Assembly: GCA_947599925.1 (NCBI GenBank)
Contig: CANQFT010000001.1
Location: forward strand, 62,001-126,000
Direction of reading: 5' to 3'
Length of the DNA stretch: 64,000 nucleotides
Origin: an uncultured Oscillospiraceae bacterium
GTDB taxonomy: Bacteria; Bacillota; Clostridia; Oscillospirales; Oscillospiraceae
In this document: piece after piece, positions 42,209-52,307 of the stretch
Numbering within the stretch: the stretch's first letter is position 1
Layout: every line of letters begins with the position of its first letter
The notes under the pieces: model-generated
The model's input: only the letters and a program-made list of their open reading frames with translations
Told to the model about the DNA's origin: nothing
Database searches by the model: none
Made by a program: the position numbers and the translations under genes

Positions 42209-45200
42209 ATGAAAAACGGTTGGAAACGCCTGACCAGCCTCTGGCTGGCGGCGGCCCTGAGCCTCTCTCTGGCGGTCCCGGCCTGGGCCGTGGAGCCCGC
42301 GGCGGAGGCGGAGGCCGGGGCGGGGGAGGCCGCCCGGCCCTTCTCCGTCACGGTCGGCGACTATGTGCCCGGCATGGTCGGCTCGGAGAACATCCAGGCC
42401 GGAGGGATCTACACCCTCATCGCCCTGCCCGCGGACATTGCCATGGACGGCGGCGCGGTCAAGCCCCTGACCCCGGATGCACTGCTGGAGGCGGCGGGCC
42501 AGGCGCTCTACATCGGCTCGGCGGTGGCCTCGGAGAACGGCTACGTGGCCTTCCGCGATGTGCGCCTCCGCACGGCGGACGCGGTGGTCTATTACGTCAC
42601 CGGCCCCGGCCTGGAAACGCCGCTCTACGAGGCCACCAACGACTACACCAGCATCGTGGGCGCCGTCCGCACCGACACCCTCGACCACTCCGCCACCATC
42701 GCCCTGGTGGACGGGGAGACCGGCTACGCCTATGCCAACACCGCCGAGGCCGACGCCGCCGGCGACTTCTTCTTTGAGCACGTAGCTCCGGGCACCTACT
42801 CCCTGCGGGTGACAAAGCCCGGCTACCTGCCCACCACCCGCACGGCGGTGGAGGTCCCCGACAGGGGCGAGATGTACCTGCCGGACTTTGACATCTCCTC
42901 CGACGCCGGCGGCCTGTTCCGGGTGGGTGACGTCACCGGGGACGGGGTCCGGGACATGGAGGACCTGGCCGCCATGTTGCTCTGCTTTGAGCGGCCTGAC
43001 GCCGTGCCCGTGGGCTTTACCGCCGACCTCAACGGCGACGGCGCGGTGGACAAGCTGGACAGCGACCTGTTGCTCACCGCCGCCGCCAAGCCCGACGTCC
43101 CCGACATCGCCACCGGCACGGCGGAAAACGTCACCGGGGCCAGGCTGACGGTGAAGGACTCCAACGCCGCCGCCACCGCCGCCCAGCGGTATCTCTCCAT
43201 CGGCGCGGAGACCGCCGCCACGGTCTCCGCCGCCGCCTTCTCTCTCACCTTCCCTCTGGACGCGGTCCAGCCCCTCAACGCCGCGGGCGGCCTCATCTCC
43301 CCGGTGGACGGCTCCTCCGTGGCCAGCTGCCTGGTCCCCGCCTCCGGCGTGGAGGTCAAACTGGCGCGCTGGCAGGTCCGCGGGGGCTACGCCACCCTCT
43401 CCTTCGCCCTCACCTGCGGCGCGCCCAAGGCCGCCGGAGAGCTGGCCAGGTTCTACTACTGCCCCGCCGAGGGCTCTACCGCCGGGTTCTATGACGGCGT
43501 GTTCACCCTGGACCACGCCGCGGGGCTGGTGGGCAGGAACACGGTGGTCACCCTCTGCGACCTGGCCTATCCCGGCCAGGACAGCGCCCAGATCGACCGC
43601 CTTGTCATCGACCAGACCGACGCTACGCTGACGATCCCCGCCGCCGGACGCACCGCTGTGCTGGCCCTGTCCGCCACGGGCTACGCGGGCCAGACGGCCT
43701 ATCCCGACCTCACCGGACTGGTCTGGACCGTGGCCGACGAGAGCGGCCAGACCCCGGCCTGGGCCGGAGTGGAGCAGGGCCTGCTCACCGTCACCGCCGA
43801 CGCCGTGCCCGGCACGCTTTCTGTCACCGCCGCGCGGGGCGATGTGGCGTCCGAGCCCCTCTCCGTGACGCTGGAAAACGAGGCCGCCGTGCCCACCACG
43901 CTGGTGGTGGAGCCCGTCCAGGGCCCCGCCACCCTCACCGTTCCCTCCGGCGAACAGGGCCGGCTGGCCTTTGCCGCCACGGTCTATGACCAGTACGGCA
44001 AGGAGATGGAGCTGGACCAGGGCGTGACCTGGTCCCTCTCCGGCCATCCTGACGGGGTGAGCGTGGACGACGCTGGCGTTCTCACCGCCGACTGCGCCGA
44101 CCTGGCCGCCAGGGACGGCGGCTACCGCTTCACCCTCCACGCCCAGGTCCTTGGTCTGAGCCAGGGCGTCCAGGTCACTCTGCTGGTGGAGGCCCAGCTG
44201 GCCCAGCTGGTCATCGCCGGGCCGGACAGCGCCATCATCCCGGACCGGGAGAGCGCGGCCACGGTGCTGGAGTATACCGTCACCGGCCTTGACCGGCGGG
44301 GCGATCCCATGGACCTCTCCGCGGACGACGTGTCCGTTTTCTCCGTGGCCCCGGCGGACCAGGGCGTGGAGGCCAGCAAGGGTCTGGACGGCAGCTATAC
44401 CGTCACCGTCTCCCCCACGGCCCAGGCCGGTGCATACACCATCACCGCCGCCCAGGGCGATGTGGAGGGGACCTATCCCCTCACGCTGACCCAGGCGGAG
44501 GACTATGTGGCCGTCCGGGCCTATCTGGACGCCCAGGACGGCGGGCAGTACACCCTCCAGGCCGGGACCGGCCTCTCCGCCGCGCTGGAGGCCGTGCTGC
44601 TGGACGCCGACGGCGACCGGGCCCTCGACCAGCCGGAGGCGTGGACCTGGACCCTCTCGCCCCAGCTGGAGGGATTTGACCTGATCCCCGGCGAGGGCGG
44701 GGCGGCGGAGCTGACGGTGGACAAGACCGTGGCCCCGGGGCGGTATACCCTGGCCGTCACCGCCGCCGATGAAGCGAGCGGCCTCAGCGTCACCCTGCCC
44801 ATCCTTTTGGAGATCCAAAGCGTGCTGGCCCGTCTGGAACTGGCCGCGCCGGAGAGCCTGGCCATCCCGGAGACCGGCGCTGTGGAGTGCGCCCTGACCG
44901 TCAACGGTTGGGATGGGCAGGGCGCCGCCATGAGCAATCTGGAGGACCTGATCTGGAACGTCACCGGCCAGGACGATGAGCCGGTCCAGGGCGTGGAGGT
45001 CCAGGCCGAGACCCGCCGCCTGGTGGTCTCCTCCTCCGCCGTGCCGGGGCAGATCACCCTGCGGGTGACCTCGCCGGAGGGCGATGTGGAGGCCACCGCC
45101 GAGGTGAAACTGACCCCGGCGGGCACCAGCACCGAACTCCTGGTGCTCTACCAGACCGTGGTGCTGGACGGCAAGACCGAGGCGGAGCTGGCCGCCCGCC

Positions 45201-48200
45201 ACACTGAGACCTTCACCATGAAAGAGGGCCAGACCCTGCGGGTGAGCTACACCGCCATGCTGGTGGACCAGACCGTGGGCAAGGCCACGCCGGTCCCCGC
45301 GGACCAGGTGAAGTGGCTGGGGGCGGGCAACAGCTTCACTGTGGACGCCAACGCGGAAAGCGGCGTCTACTCCCGCAAAGTCACCGCCGTCTACCAGGGC
45401 CAGTCCGCCTCGGCGGAGGTGCAGGCCACCCTCTACCCCAACATCACCGGGCTCCTGCTGGACTTTGGCGACGGCGCCGGCGGCCAGCCGCCCTATACCC
45501 TGATGGTGCCCAGCCGGGGCTCCAAGCTCTATTCCGCCACGGTGCTGGCCCAGTTTACCCGCGCCGGCGCGACGCAGACCGCGCCCATCGCCAGCCTGGG
45601 CCTTACCGACTACAACGTGGAGATGGCCACGGCCCTGACCGGGCTTTACAGCGAGTTTGACCGGGAGACGGGGGTCCTGACCTTCATCGTGGACCCCGCC
45701 GCCATCCAGAACCCCACCTCCGCCCCCACCGACGGCACCAGGGACATCCGCTACATCCTGATCTTCCTGGACTATTTCCCCGGAGAGACCCTGCAATCTG
45801 ATTCCCTGGCCCTCTACCTCCAGCCGGAGGTGGCGGCTCCGGCCTCGGCCATGCTGCGCCGTGGCGTGGGCACCGGCGTCTCCTTCGCCTTTGGGACCCC
45901 TCTGCCCGGCGAAAAGACCACCGTCGCGGCGGGGACCCGCTCCAACTGCTACGCCCTGGAGCTTCTGGACCAGTACGGCCGGCCCATCTCCGGCACAGTG
46001 ACCTGGAACCTGACCGGCCCCGCGGATGTGGTCAGTCCCTCCGGCGGGAAGATCTCCATCGTAGACCCCGGCGCGGCCATCCAGAGCGCGTACCCCGGCT
46101 ACGCCAGCATCCGGCGTCTGCGGGTGGCCCCGGACTGCCCGGAGGGGGACTACCAGCTGACCCTCACCGCCCAGTGCGGCGGGATGACTTGCGCTTTGCC
46201 CATCGACCTGTCGGTGAAGAGCATGGCCACCGCCGAGGACCTGACCATGACCCTCTTTGGCGAGGGGCAGGTGGTCATCCCCATGTACTACGCCCAGTAT
46301 AACAGCACCACGGTCAACACCCGCCAGAACACCACCGAATACACCGCCATCCTGGAGGCCGCCGCCGGCGGCGAGCTGGACCTGACGGACGGCTACTCCC
46401 TGACCTGGACGGTGACAGACCCGGAGGGCCAGACGCCCGCGGGCGTGACCATCACCCCTGCGGCGGGCAGCCCCTCCGCCACGGTGAGCGTGTCCAACTC
46501 CGCCCAGCCCACCGGCGTGGCCGACGCCACCAAGCACACCGTCACCGCCACGCTCTGGGACCCCCAGGGCCAGATGTTTACCCAGGCGTCCGCGCGCCTG
46601 GAACTGAACCGCAGCGCCTCGGTGCCCACGCTGATGACCCTGCGGAAGAGCGGCGAGACCACCAGCGTCACCTCCGCCTCCTTCTCCATGGCCGCCTCCT
46701 CCACCGATGTTCTCACCCAGGACTACACCTTCCATCTGCTGGACCAGTATAACGAACTGGCCTCGCTGAAGGACCGGCGGCAGGTGACCTGGTCCCTCGC
46801 CAACGACAAAAACAGCGGCGTGACCCTCCAGACCCTGACCGACGCCGACGGCGTGCCCTACGCCCACATCCAGGTGGAAAACCCCGGCTACTCGGTGAAC
46901 AAGACCGTCACCCTCACCGCCGCCATCACCATCGTGGAGGAAAAGGCATCGTCCGGCCGCCAGACCATCTATTACTCCCTGCCCATCAAAGTCACCATCG
47001 GCTCTTCCAGCGGCGGCGGAGGCGGCGGCGGAGGCGGCCTCGGCGGTGGAGGAGAGGAGGACACCTCCACCTCCGGCGTGCCCGCCTCCATCGCCATCAA
47101 CGGCAACACCAGCGTCTCCACCTCCGTGGGCAAGGCCACCACAGCCACCTACTCCGCCACCCTGCGGGATGCCTCCGGCAAGACCTGCTCCAGCTCCTAT
47201 ACAAGAAGCGTGACCTGGTCCAGCACCATCTCTCCCGCCGGGTCGGGCATCACCTTCAACAACGCCACCCACGTCCTCTCCGTCCCCGCCACCGCCAAGG
47301 CCGGGACCTACACCGTGACCATCACCGCCAGATACACCCCCAGGAGCCTCTCCGCCACGCGGACGGTGACAGTGACGGTGGGCGCCTCCTCCGGCACGCC
47401 CGCCAAGCTCTCCATCGGCGGCACCACCTCCATCTCCGCCACCCAGGGCACCGCCGCCACCTATACCTACACCGCCAACCTCACCGACGCCGCGGGCGCC
47501 GCCTGTCCCGCCGCGGAGGTGAACAAAGTCACCTGGAGCGCCTCCGGCCTCACCTCCAACATCACCTTCAACACCACGACCCACACCCTGACCATCCCCG
47601 CCACCGTGCCCGCGGGCGCCTATTCTGTCACCCTCACCGCCAAATACGCCGCCACCAACCTCAGCGCCTCCGCCACCGTGACCATCACCGTGGCCGCGAA
47701 GCAGGCCGACGCGGTGGGGGCCACCATCGTGCCCACCATGACCGCCACCGGCACGGCGGGCAGCGTGACCCTGAACGCCACCCAGGAGAAGGCCATCACC
47801 GACTCCAGCGCCACCGGCGCCACCATCACCATCGCCCCCACCGGGCCCACCAACCTGACCTCCGCCACCGTCACCCTCACCGCCGCCACCGCCAAGACCA
47901 TGGCGGGCAGGAGCCAGTCTTTGAAGGTGCGGACCACCCTTGGCACGGTGGTGCTGCCCGCCCAGAGCCTCTCGGCGCTGGCGGGGCAGGGCGGGAGCAA
48001 CGTGTCGGTGACGGTGTCCTCCGACCACGGCGCGATCAAAGTCACCTTCACCTGCGGCTATGAGTCCGCCCAGCTGCCGGGCAGCATCGCCCTGTCGGTG
48101 CCCACCTCCGGCAACGTGGCCCTGCGGACCGTGGACGGCGGCAAGAGCGTGATGAAGAAGGCCGTGGTGAAAAACGGGTCCATCCTGGCCTATGTGACCG

Positions 48201-48784
48201 GCTCCATCCAGCTGGAGATGGAGACCCGCCAGCCCACCTTCTCCGACACCCAGAGCCACTGGGCCCGCGACGCCATCAGCTTCACCGCCGCCCGTGAGCT
48301 CTTCACCGGCGTCACCCCCACCACCTTTGCCCCGGACACCCCCATGACCCGCGCCATGCTGGTCACGGTGCTCCACCGCCTGGAGGACACCCCCGCGGCG
48401 GCGGCCTCCAACTTCGCCGACGTGCCCGCGGGACAGTGGTACACCGACGCGGTGGGCTGGGCCAGCGCCAAGGGCATCGTCCAGGGCACCGGGACAGGCT
48501 TCGCGCCCGACGGGAACATCAGCCGGGAACAGCTGGCCACCATCATCTACCGCTATGTGGGCTCTCTGGGCCTGTCCACCGGACAGCAGGACGACCTGAG
48601 CGCCTTCTCCGACCGGGGCCAGGTGAATTCCTGGGCCCTGGAGGGGATGCGTTGGGCCGTGGGCGCGGGCCTCATCACCGGCAAGCCCGGCGGCCTGCTG
48701 GACCCCGGCGGCGCGGCGAGCCGGGCGGAGGTGTCCACCATCCTCCAGCGGCTCATCAGCAACATCCTGGTCCCCACGGTGTAA
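42209..48784 (+). CDS. giant secreted SLH-anchored surface protein with dockerin, cohesin-like and Ig-like domains
   Basis: 2191 residues. Signal peptide MKNGWKRLTSLWLAAALSLSLAVPAWA. A carboxypeptidase-regulatory/CnaB-like unit (about 165-225), then a dockerin-type pair of Ca-binding repeats (VGDVTGDGVRDMEDLAAML; ADLNGDGAVDKLDSDLLL, about 244-290), then a cohesin-like beta domain (about 307-440). Next come many Ig-like/BIG-type repeats, a Gly-rich hinge near residue 1600, three more regular Ig repeats (PASIAINGNTSVSTSVGKATTATYSATL), and three SLH repeats (about 2007-2191: SDTQSHWARDAISFTAARELFTGVTPTTFAPDTPMTRA and two more). ATG 42209 has GGGTGAT upstream; the ORF-track start is earlier and lacks one. 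Probably an adhesin or scaffold bound to the cell wall. Confidence 0.88.
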   Translation: MKNGWKRLTSLWLAAALSLSLAVPAWAVEPAAEAEAGAGEAARPFSVTVGDYVPGMVGSENIQAGGIYTLIALPADIAMDGGAVKPLTPDALLEAAGQALYIGSAVASENGYVAFRDVRLRTADAVVYYVTGPGLETPLYEATNDYTSIVGAVRTDTLDHSATIALVDGETGYAYANTAEADAAGDFFFEHVAPGTYSLRVTKPGYLPTTRTAVEVPDRGEMYLPDFDISSDAGGLFRVGDVTGDGVRDMEDLAAMLLCFERPDAVPVGFTADLNGDGAVDKLDSDLLLTAAAKPDVPDIATGTAENVTGARLTVKDSNAAATAAQRYLSIGAETAATVSAAAFSLTFPLDAVQPLNAAGGLISPVDGSSVASCLVPASGVEVKLARWQVRGGYATLSFALTCGAPKAAGELARFYYCPAEGSTAGFYDGVFTLDHAAGLVGRNTVVTLCDLAYPGQDSAQIDRLVIDQTDATLTIPAAGRTAVLALSATGYAGQTAYPDLTGLVWTVADESGQTPAWAGVEQGLLTVTADAVPGTLSVTAARGDVASEPLSVTLENEAAVPTTLVVEPVQGPATLTVPSGEQGRLAFAATVYDQYGKEMELDQGVTWSLSGHPDGVSVDDAGVLTADCADLAARDGGYRFTLHAQVLGLSQGVQVTLLVEAQLAQLVIAGPDSAIIPDRESAATVLEYTVTGLDRRGDPMDLSADDVSVFSVAPADQGVEASKGLDGSYTVTVSPTAQAGAYTITAAQGDVEGTYPLTLTQAEDYVAVRAYLDAQDGGQYTLQAGTGLSAALEAVLLDADGDRALDQPEAWTWTLSPQLEGFDLIPGEGGAAELTVDKTVAPGRYTLAVTAADEASGLSVTLPILLEIQSVLARLELAAPESLAIPETGAVECALTVNGWDGQGAAMSNLEDLIWNVTGQDDEPVQGVEVQAETRRLVVSSSAVPGQITLRVTSPEGDVEATAEVKLTPAGTSTELLVLYQTVVLDGKTEAELAARHTETFTMKEGQTLRVSYTAMLVDQTVGKATPVPADQVKWLGAGNSFTVDANAESGVYSRKVTAVYQGQSASAEVQATLYPNITGLLLDFGDGAGGQPPYTLMVPSRGSKLYSATVLAQFTRAGATQTAPIASLGLTDYNVEMATALTGLYSEFDRETGVLTFIVDPAAIQNPTSAPTDGTRDIRYILIFLDYFPGETLQSDSLALYLQPEVAAPASAMLRRGVGTGVSFAFGTPLPGEKTTVAAGTRSNCYALELLDQYGRPISGTVTWNLTGPADVVSPSGGKISIVDPGAAIQSAYPGYASIRRLRVAPDCPEGDYQLTLTAQCGGMTCALPIDLSVKSMATAEDLTMTLFGEGQVVIPMYYAQYNSTTVNTRQNTTEYTAILEAAAGGELDLTDGYSLTWTVTDPEGQTPAGVTITPAAGSPSATVSVSNSAQPTGVADATKHTVTATLWDPQGQMFTQASARLELNRSASVPTLMTLRKSGETTSVTSASFSMAASSTDVLTQDYTFHLLDQYNELASLKDRRQVTWSLANDKNSGVTLQTLTDADGVPYAHIQVENPGYSVNKTVTLTAAITIVEEKASSGRQTIYYSLPIKVTIGSSSGGGGGGGGGLGGGGEEDTSTSGVPASIAINGNTSVSTSVGKATTATYSATLRDASGKTCSSSYTRSVTWSSTISPAGSGITFNNATHVLSVPATAKAGTYTVTITARYTPRSLSATRTVTVTVGASSGTPAKLSIGGTTSISATQGTAATYTYTANLTDAAGAACPAAEVNKVTWSASGLTSNITFNTTTHTLTIPATVPAGAYSVTLTAKYAATNLSASATVTITVAAKQADAVGATIVPTMTATGTAGSVTLNATQEKAITDSSATGATITIAPTGPTNLTSATVTLTAATAKTMAGRSQSLKVRTTLGTVVLPAQSLSALAGQGGSNVSVTVSSDHGAIKVTFTCGYESAQLPGSIALSVPTSGNVALRTVDGGKSVMKKAVVKNGSILAYVTGSIQLEMETRQPTFSDTQSHWARDAISFTAARELFTGVTPTTFAPDTPMTRAMLVTVLHRLEDTPAAAASNFADVPAGQWYTDAVGWASAKGIVQGTGTGFAPDGNISREQLATIIYRYVGSLGLSTGQQDDLSAFSDRGQVNSWALEGMRWAVGAGLITGKPGGLLDPGGAASRAEVSTILQRLISNILVPTV

Positions 48785-48802
48785 CGAAAGGAGACGTCTG
48801 AT

Positions 48803-50452
48803 ATGAAACATATCCTCAAGGCCCTGGGCGCCTTTTCCCTCGCCCTCTCCCTGGCGCTGGCGCTGTGGGCGTCGCCTCTGTCTCCTGTGGCCCAGGCCGC
48901 GGAGCCGGAGGGGGAGTACGCCGGGTATCTGGTCATGCTGGGGGAGCGCCCCGCCGTGGCGCCCATCCTCTCCGGCGGCGAGGCCACGCTGATGGCGGCC
49001 AACGACGAGCGGGAGGAACTTCTGCCCCTGGCCGAGAACCTGGGCATCTACAAGGCCGACCAGCTGGACGACATCCAGAACCTGGTCTGGTCCGGGCAGG
49101 TGATCTCCGCCGAGCCCGACTACAAGGCCGAGCTCTTTGATGTGCCGGACCTGGAGACCGACCACCTCGACCCCACCAAGCCCAACGACCCCTACTTCAT
49201 CGAGCAGAACCAGAACCTCCAGTACTACCTGAAGGACACCGACGCCTACGGCGTCTCCATCCGCGCCGCCTGGGACGCGGGCCTCACCGGGGAAGGGGTC
49301 ACGGTGGCCGTTGTGGACTCCGGGCTGAACCTCTACCATAACGACGTGCCCTTGAAGGTGGCCCGTGGCCGGTATTACTTCTACCGCGAGGAGCCCAACG
49401 GGCGGTACTCGTTCGTGGTGAACGGCAAGACCCACTACTACAACTACTACTCCAGCGACGACGTGCTGGACAACTACAACGGGGGCCACGGCACCATGGT
49501 CTCCGGCCTCATCGCCGCCAACAAGGATAACGGCATCGGCATCGCCGGTGCGGCGCCCAACGTGACGCTGCTGCCCGTGCGCTGTTTCACCGCCACGGAG
49601 GGACACCTGGGCGGCTATGTCTCCAACCTCATCAGCGGTGTGACCTACGCCATGGAAAACGGGGCCAACATCATCAACATGAGCTGGGGCATCGCCAACG
49701 ACTCCGCCGTTCTGCGGACCGTCATCACCGAGGCCGCCAACCAGGGCTGTATCCTCATCGCCGCCGCGGGCAACGACGGCCTCTCCTCGCCCTGTTACCC
49801 CGCCGCCTGGGACAACGTCATCGGCGTGGGCGCCACGGACAAGACCGGCTACCTGGCCAACTACTCCCGCCGCAACGACTCCGTGATGGTCTGCGCGCCG
49901 GGCAACGAGATGTGGTCCCTGTCCAACGCCCAGAACGACCGCTATGTGAAAAACGCGGGCACCTCCTTCTCCACGCCCCTGGTCGTCGCTTGCGCGGCCC
50001 TGCTGAAAGAGGCGGACCCCACCATGACCCAGGCTGACTTTGCCCGTCTGCTCCAGGGCAACTGCGACCCGGTCCAGTTCCGGTCTCCCGCTGACTCGGC
50101 CTACGGCGGCTATGGCATCATCAACCTCCGCAAAATGCTGGACGACGTGGGCTACGCCGGGGCCACCATGACCCGCGGCGGCGACGTTCTGACCGTCCGG
50201 GCGGCCTACCACCCCGTGGAGAGCGAACTGGTCCCGCCGGACGGCCAGGCGGTGCTGATGATCGGGGCCTACAACGCCCAGGGCCACCTGCTGGACAGCC
50301 AGACGGCCCTGGTCGGCCTCAGCGGCTACGGGGCCTACTCCCTCTCCGCCCAGTTCACCGATCCCAACATCGCCACGCTCCGGGCCTTCTACCTGAAAAA
50401 CGACGGCACATTGGCCGCCGCCGCGGCCCCGACCATGCTCACAGCCCGCTGA
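48803..50452 (+). CDS. secreted subtilisin-like serine protease (peptidase S8)
   Basis: 549 residues. Signal peptide MKHILKALGAFSLALSLALALWASPLSPVAQA, a short pro-region (GYLVMLGERPAV ... ISAEPDYKAELF, inhibitor-I9-like), then the catalytic triad: Asp in VTVAVVDSGLNLYHND, His in NGGHGTMVSGLIAANK, Ser in AGTSFSTPLVV; oxyanion Asn in AAAGNDG. A ~90-residue C-terminal beta region follows. It is 18 nt after the giant SLH gene with AAAGGAG between, so the two are probably co-transcribed; the protease may process that surface protein (inference). Confidence 0.93.
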   Translation: MKHILKALGAFSLALSLALALWASPLSPVAQAAEPEGEYAGYLVMLGERPAVAPILSGGEATLMAANDEREELLPLAENLGIYKADQLDDIQNLVWSGQVISAEPDYKAELFDVPDLETDHLDPTKPNDPYFIEQNQNLQYYLKDTDAYGVSIRAAWDAGLTGEGVTVAVVDSGLNLYHNDVPLKVARGRYYFYREEPNGRYSFVVNGKTHYYNYYSSDDVLDNYNGGHGTMVSGLIAANKDNGIGIAGAAPNVTLLPVRCFTATEGHLGGYVSNLISGVTYAMENGANIINMSWGIANDSAVLRTVITEAANQGCILIAAAGNDGLSSPCYPAAWDNVIGVGATDKTGYLANYSRRNDSVMVCAPGNEMWSLSNAQNDRYVKNAGTSFSTPLVVACAALLKEADPTMTQADFARLLQGNCDPVQFRSPADSAYGGYGIINLRKMLDDVGYAGATMTRGGDVLTVRAAYHPVESELVPPDGQAVLMIGAYNAQGHLLDSQTALVGLSGYGAYSLSAQFTDPNIATLRAFYLKNDGTLAAAAAPTMLTAR

Positions 50453-50461
50453 ACCCCGCGA

Positions 50462-50494
50462 AAAAGCGCCCAGGCCATTGGCCTGGGCGCTTTT
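50462..50494 (+). terminator. rho-independent terminator after the protease gene
   Basis: AAAAGCGCCCAGGCC - att - GGCCTGGGCGCTTTT, 15-bp perfect stem ending in TTTT. Confidence 0.88.
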
Positions 50495-50496
50495 AC

Positions 50497-50529
50497 TGTC
50501 AAAGAAGTGGCAAAGCCACTTCTTTGACA
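50497..50529. repeat. perfect 15-bp inverted repeat next to the terminator
   Basis: TGTCAAAGAAGTGGC - aaa - GCCACTTCTTTGACA. It begins 2 nt after the terminator stem, giving two adjacent strong hairpins. No T-run follows. Confidence 0.75.
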
Positions 50530-50980
50530 ATGTTTCACGGCCCGCCGCAGCGCACGGCCCGGCCACAGAGCGGCCGGGCCGCACGTTTGCGGGCCGAGAT
50601 GTATTTTTTCCGACGTACACGCCGCCGGAAAAAATTTTTATGACCCTTTCGCGCCCTTCGGCGCGAAACTCTGCGAGGCTTTTCTGCCAGTCTTGGCGGC
50701 ACGACGGCTCGGACGCTTCGATTTGTCACGCCTCGCCTGTTCGCGACGCCCGGCTTCGCTCCGACTCGGGCTGGTCTCCAGGCCGCGCGCGGCCCTCCGC
50801 TCGCCCTCGCTCCGCTCCATCCGGTCTGCTCACGACGGCTCGGACGCTTCGATTTGTCACGCCTCGCCTGTTCGCGACGCCCGGCTTCGCTCCGTTCGGG
50901 AAAAATCCGCTGGGCTTTGCCCAGCCTGTTTTTTCCCTCGCTCCGCTCCATCCGGGCTGCTCACGACGGCTCGGACGCTT
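50530..50980. repeat. tandem array with 131-bp period running into the 3' end of cca
   Basis: A GC-rich stretch without a credible gene. CACGACGGCTCGGACGCTTC begins at 50700, 50831 and 50962, exactly 131 bp apart. The first two copies share 64 bp; the block CCCTCGCTCCGCTCCATCCGG precedes the second and third. The last copy contains the final codons and stop of cca (complement GAAGCGTCCGAGCCGTCGTGA). ORFs called here (for example 50535-50951) are Arg-rich translations of the repeat. A GC-rich inverted repeat (CGGCCCGGCC / GGCCGGGCCG) lies at about 50555-50580. Confidence 0.75.
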
Positions 50981-52307
50981 CTTCTCGCCGGAGGGCGTCC
51001 AGCAGGGCCTGCCTCTCGTTGGGCAGCGCGCCGGAGATCACCTGGTCCAGCAGTTCTCCCAGCGCCCGGCCCACGGCGGGGCCGGCGGGGACGCCGGCGG
51101 CCAGAACGTCCCTGCCATCCACCGCCAGGTCCCGAAGCGAGAAGCACTGGCCCTGGTCGATGACCTGCCGGGCCAGGTCACGAAGCCGCTGGATGTGGGC
51201 CAACCGCTGGGGCACATGGGGCCGGTCCTGCCCGATGGCGTCACAGCGCTTGAGCTCCAGCAGTTGGAAAAAGACCTCCGGCCCCAGCCGTCCCAGCCAG
51301 CGGCGGACGGACTTCTCCGTGTCCTCGATGGGAACGTCGTGCCGCCGGACCAGCAGGACGACCCGCTGTTGGGTGGCGTTGTCATACTTCAAAGCCTGGA
51401 GCATGGCCTGGGCCAGCTGGGCCCCCAGCTTGGCGTGGCCGTAGAAGTGGTCCTGCCCGGCCTGGTCGGTGGTCTTGCTGCCCGGCTTGCCCACGTCGTG
51501 GAGCAGTACCGCCAGCCGCAACGTCAGATCCTCCGGCGCGGCGGCCAGGGCGTGCAGGGTGTGTTCCCAACCGCCCCAGCGGTGCCAGGGCGTGCGCTGT
51601 TCCAGCGTCACCAGCGGCGCCAACTGCGGCCAAAAGCGGCAAAACACCGCCGGATGCTCCCGCAAAACCGCCGCGCAGTTCCCACCCAGCAGGAGCTTGG
51701 AGAGTTCCGCCTGGATGCGCTCGGCGGCCACATGGTCCAGCATGGGCAGGTTTCGCTCCAGCGCGGCGGCGGTGCGGGGCTCGATGGCGTAGTTCAGGGT
51801 GGCGGCGAAGCGGAGACAGCGCATGAGCCGAAGCCCGTCCTCCTGAAACCGCCGGTCAGGGTCGCCCACACAGCGCAGGGTCCTGTTGGCCAGGTCCGCC
51901 TGCCCGCCAAAGGGGTCGTGGATGCCGCCGTGGAGGTCCATGGCCATGGCGTTGACGGTGAGATCCCGCCGGGCCAGGTCCTCCGCCAGATGGGGGACAA
52001 AGGCCACGCTGTCGGGCCGCCGGCCGTCGGAGTAGGGGCCGTCGGCGCGGAAGGTCGTGACCTCGTACTGCCCGCCCTCCAGCCGCAGGGTCACTGTGCC
52101 GTGGCGCAGTCCGGTCTCCAGCACCCGCACGCCGGGAAAACAGGATCGGACCTGCTGGGGCAGGGCGGAGGTACACAGGTCCCAGTCCTGGGCGGCGACC
52201 CCGCGGAGCGTGTCCCGCACGCAGCCGCCCACAGCGTAGGCCTCAAAGCCCGCGCCGTTCAGGGTGGACAGGACCCAGCGGACCTCCTGGGGCATAGGCT
52301 GGGTCAT
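50961..52307 (-). CDS. cca: CCA-adding tRNA nucleotidyltransferase
   Basis: 448 residues. Class II nucleotidyltransferase head: FEAYAVGGCVRDTLRGVAAQDWDLCTSA (GGxVRD and DxD), RRDLTVNAMAMD (motif B-like) and EDGLRLMRCLRFAA (EDxxR), then an HD-type domain (AVLLHDVGKPGSKTTD) as in Gram-positive CCA enzymes. It repairs or adds the 3' CCA of tRNA. The ORF track extends over 100 codons too far; ATG 52307 overlaps the stop of the upstream metalloprotease gene (ATGA). The last codons (EASEPS) lie inside the 131-bp repeat unit. Confidence 0.93.
   Translation of the reverse strand: MTQPMPQEVRWVLSTLNGAGFEAYAVGGCVRDTLRGVAAQDWDLCTSALPQQVRSCFPGVRVLETGLRHGTVTLRLEGGQYEVTTFRADGPYSDGRRPDSVAFVPHLAEDLARRDLTVNAMAMDLHGGIHDPFGGQADLANRTLRCVGDPDRRFQEDGLRLMRCLRFAATLNYAIEPRTAAALERNLPMLDHVAAERIQAELSKLLLGGNCAAVLREHPAVFCRFWPQLAPLVTLEQRTPWHRWGGWEHTLHALAAAPEDLTLRLAVLLHDVGKPGSKTTDQAGQDHFYGHAKLGAQLAQAMLQALKYDNATQQRVVLLVRRHDVPIEDTEKSVRRWLGRLGPEVFFQLLELKRCDAIGQDRPHVPQRLAHIQRLRDLARQVIDQGQCFSLRDLAVDGRDVLAAGVPAGPAVGRALGELLDQVISGALPNERQALLDALRREEASEPS

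Noticed and set aside
39884-50620. 3578-residue ORF on the minus strand
   Set aside because: It runs antisense through recG, the giant SLH gene and the protease. Composition is Gly/His/Val-rich without domains, a shadow of the GC-rich codon pattern.
50535-51163. Arg-rich ORFs in the repeat array
   Set aside because: They are translations of the 131-bp repeat, present in several frames and on both strands, without start signals.
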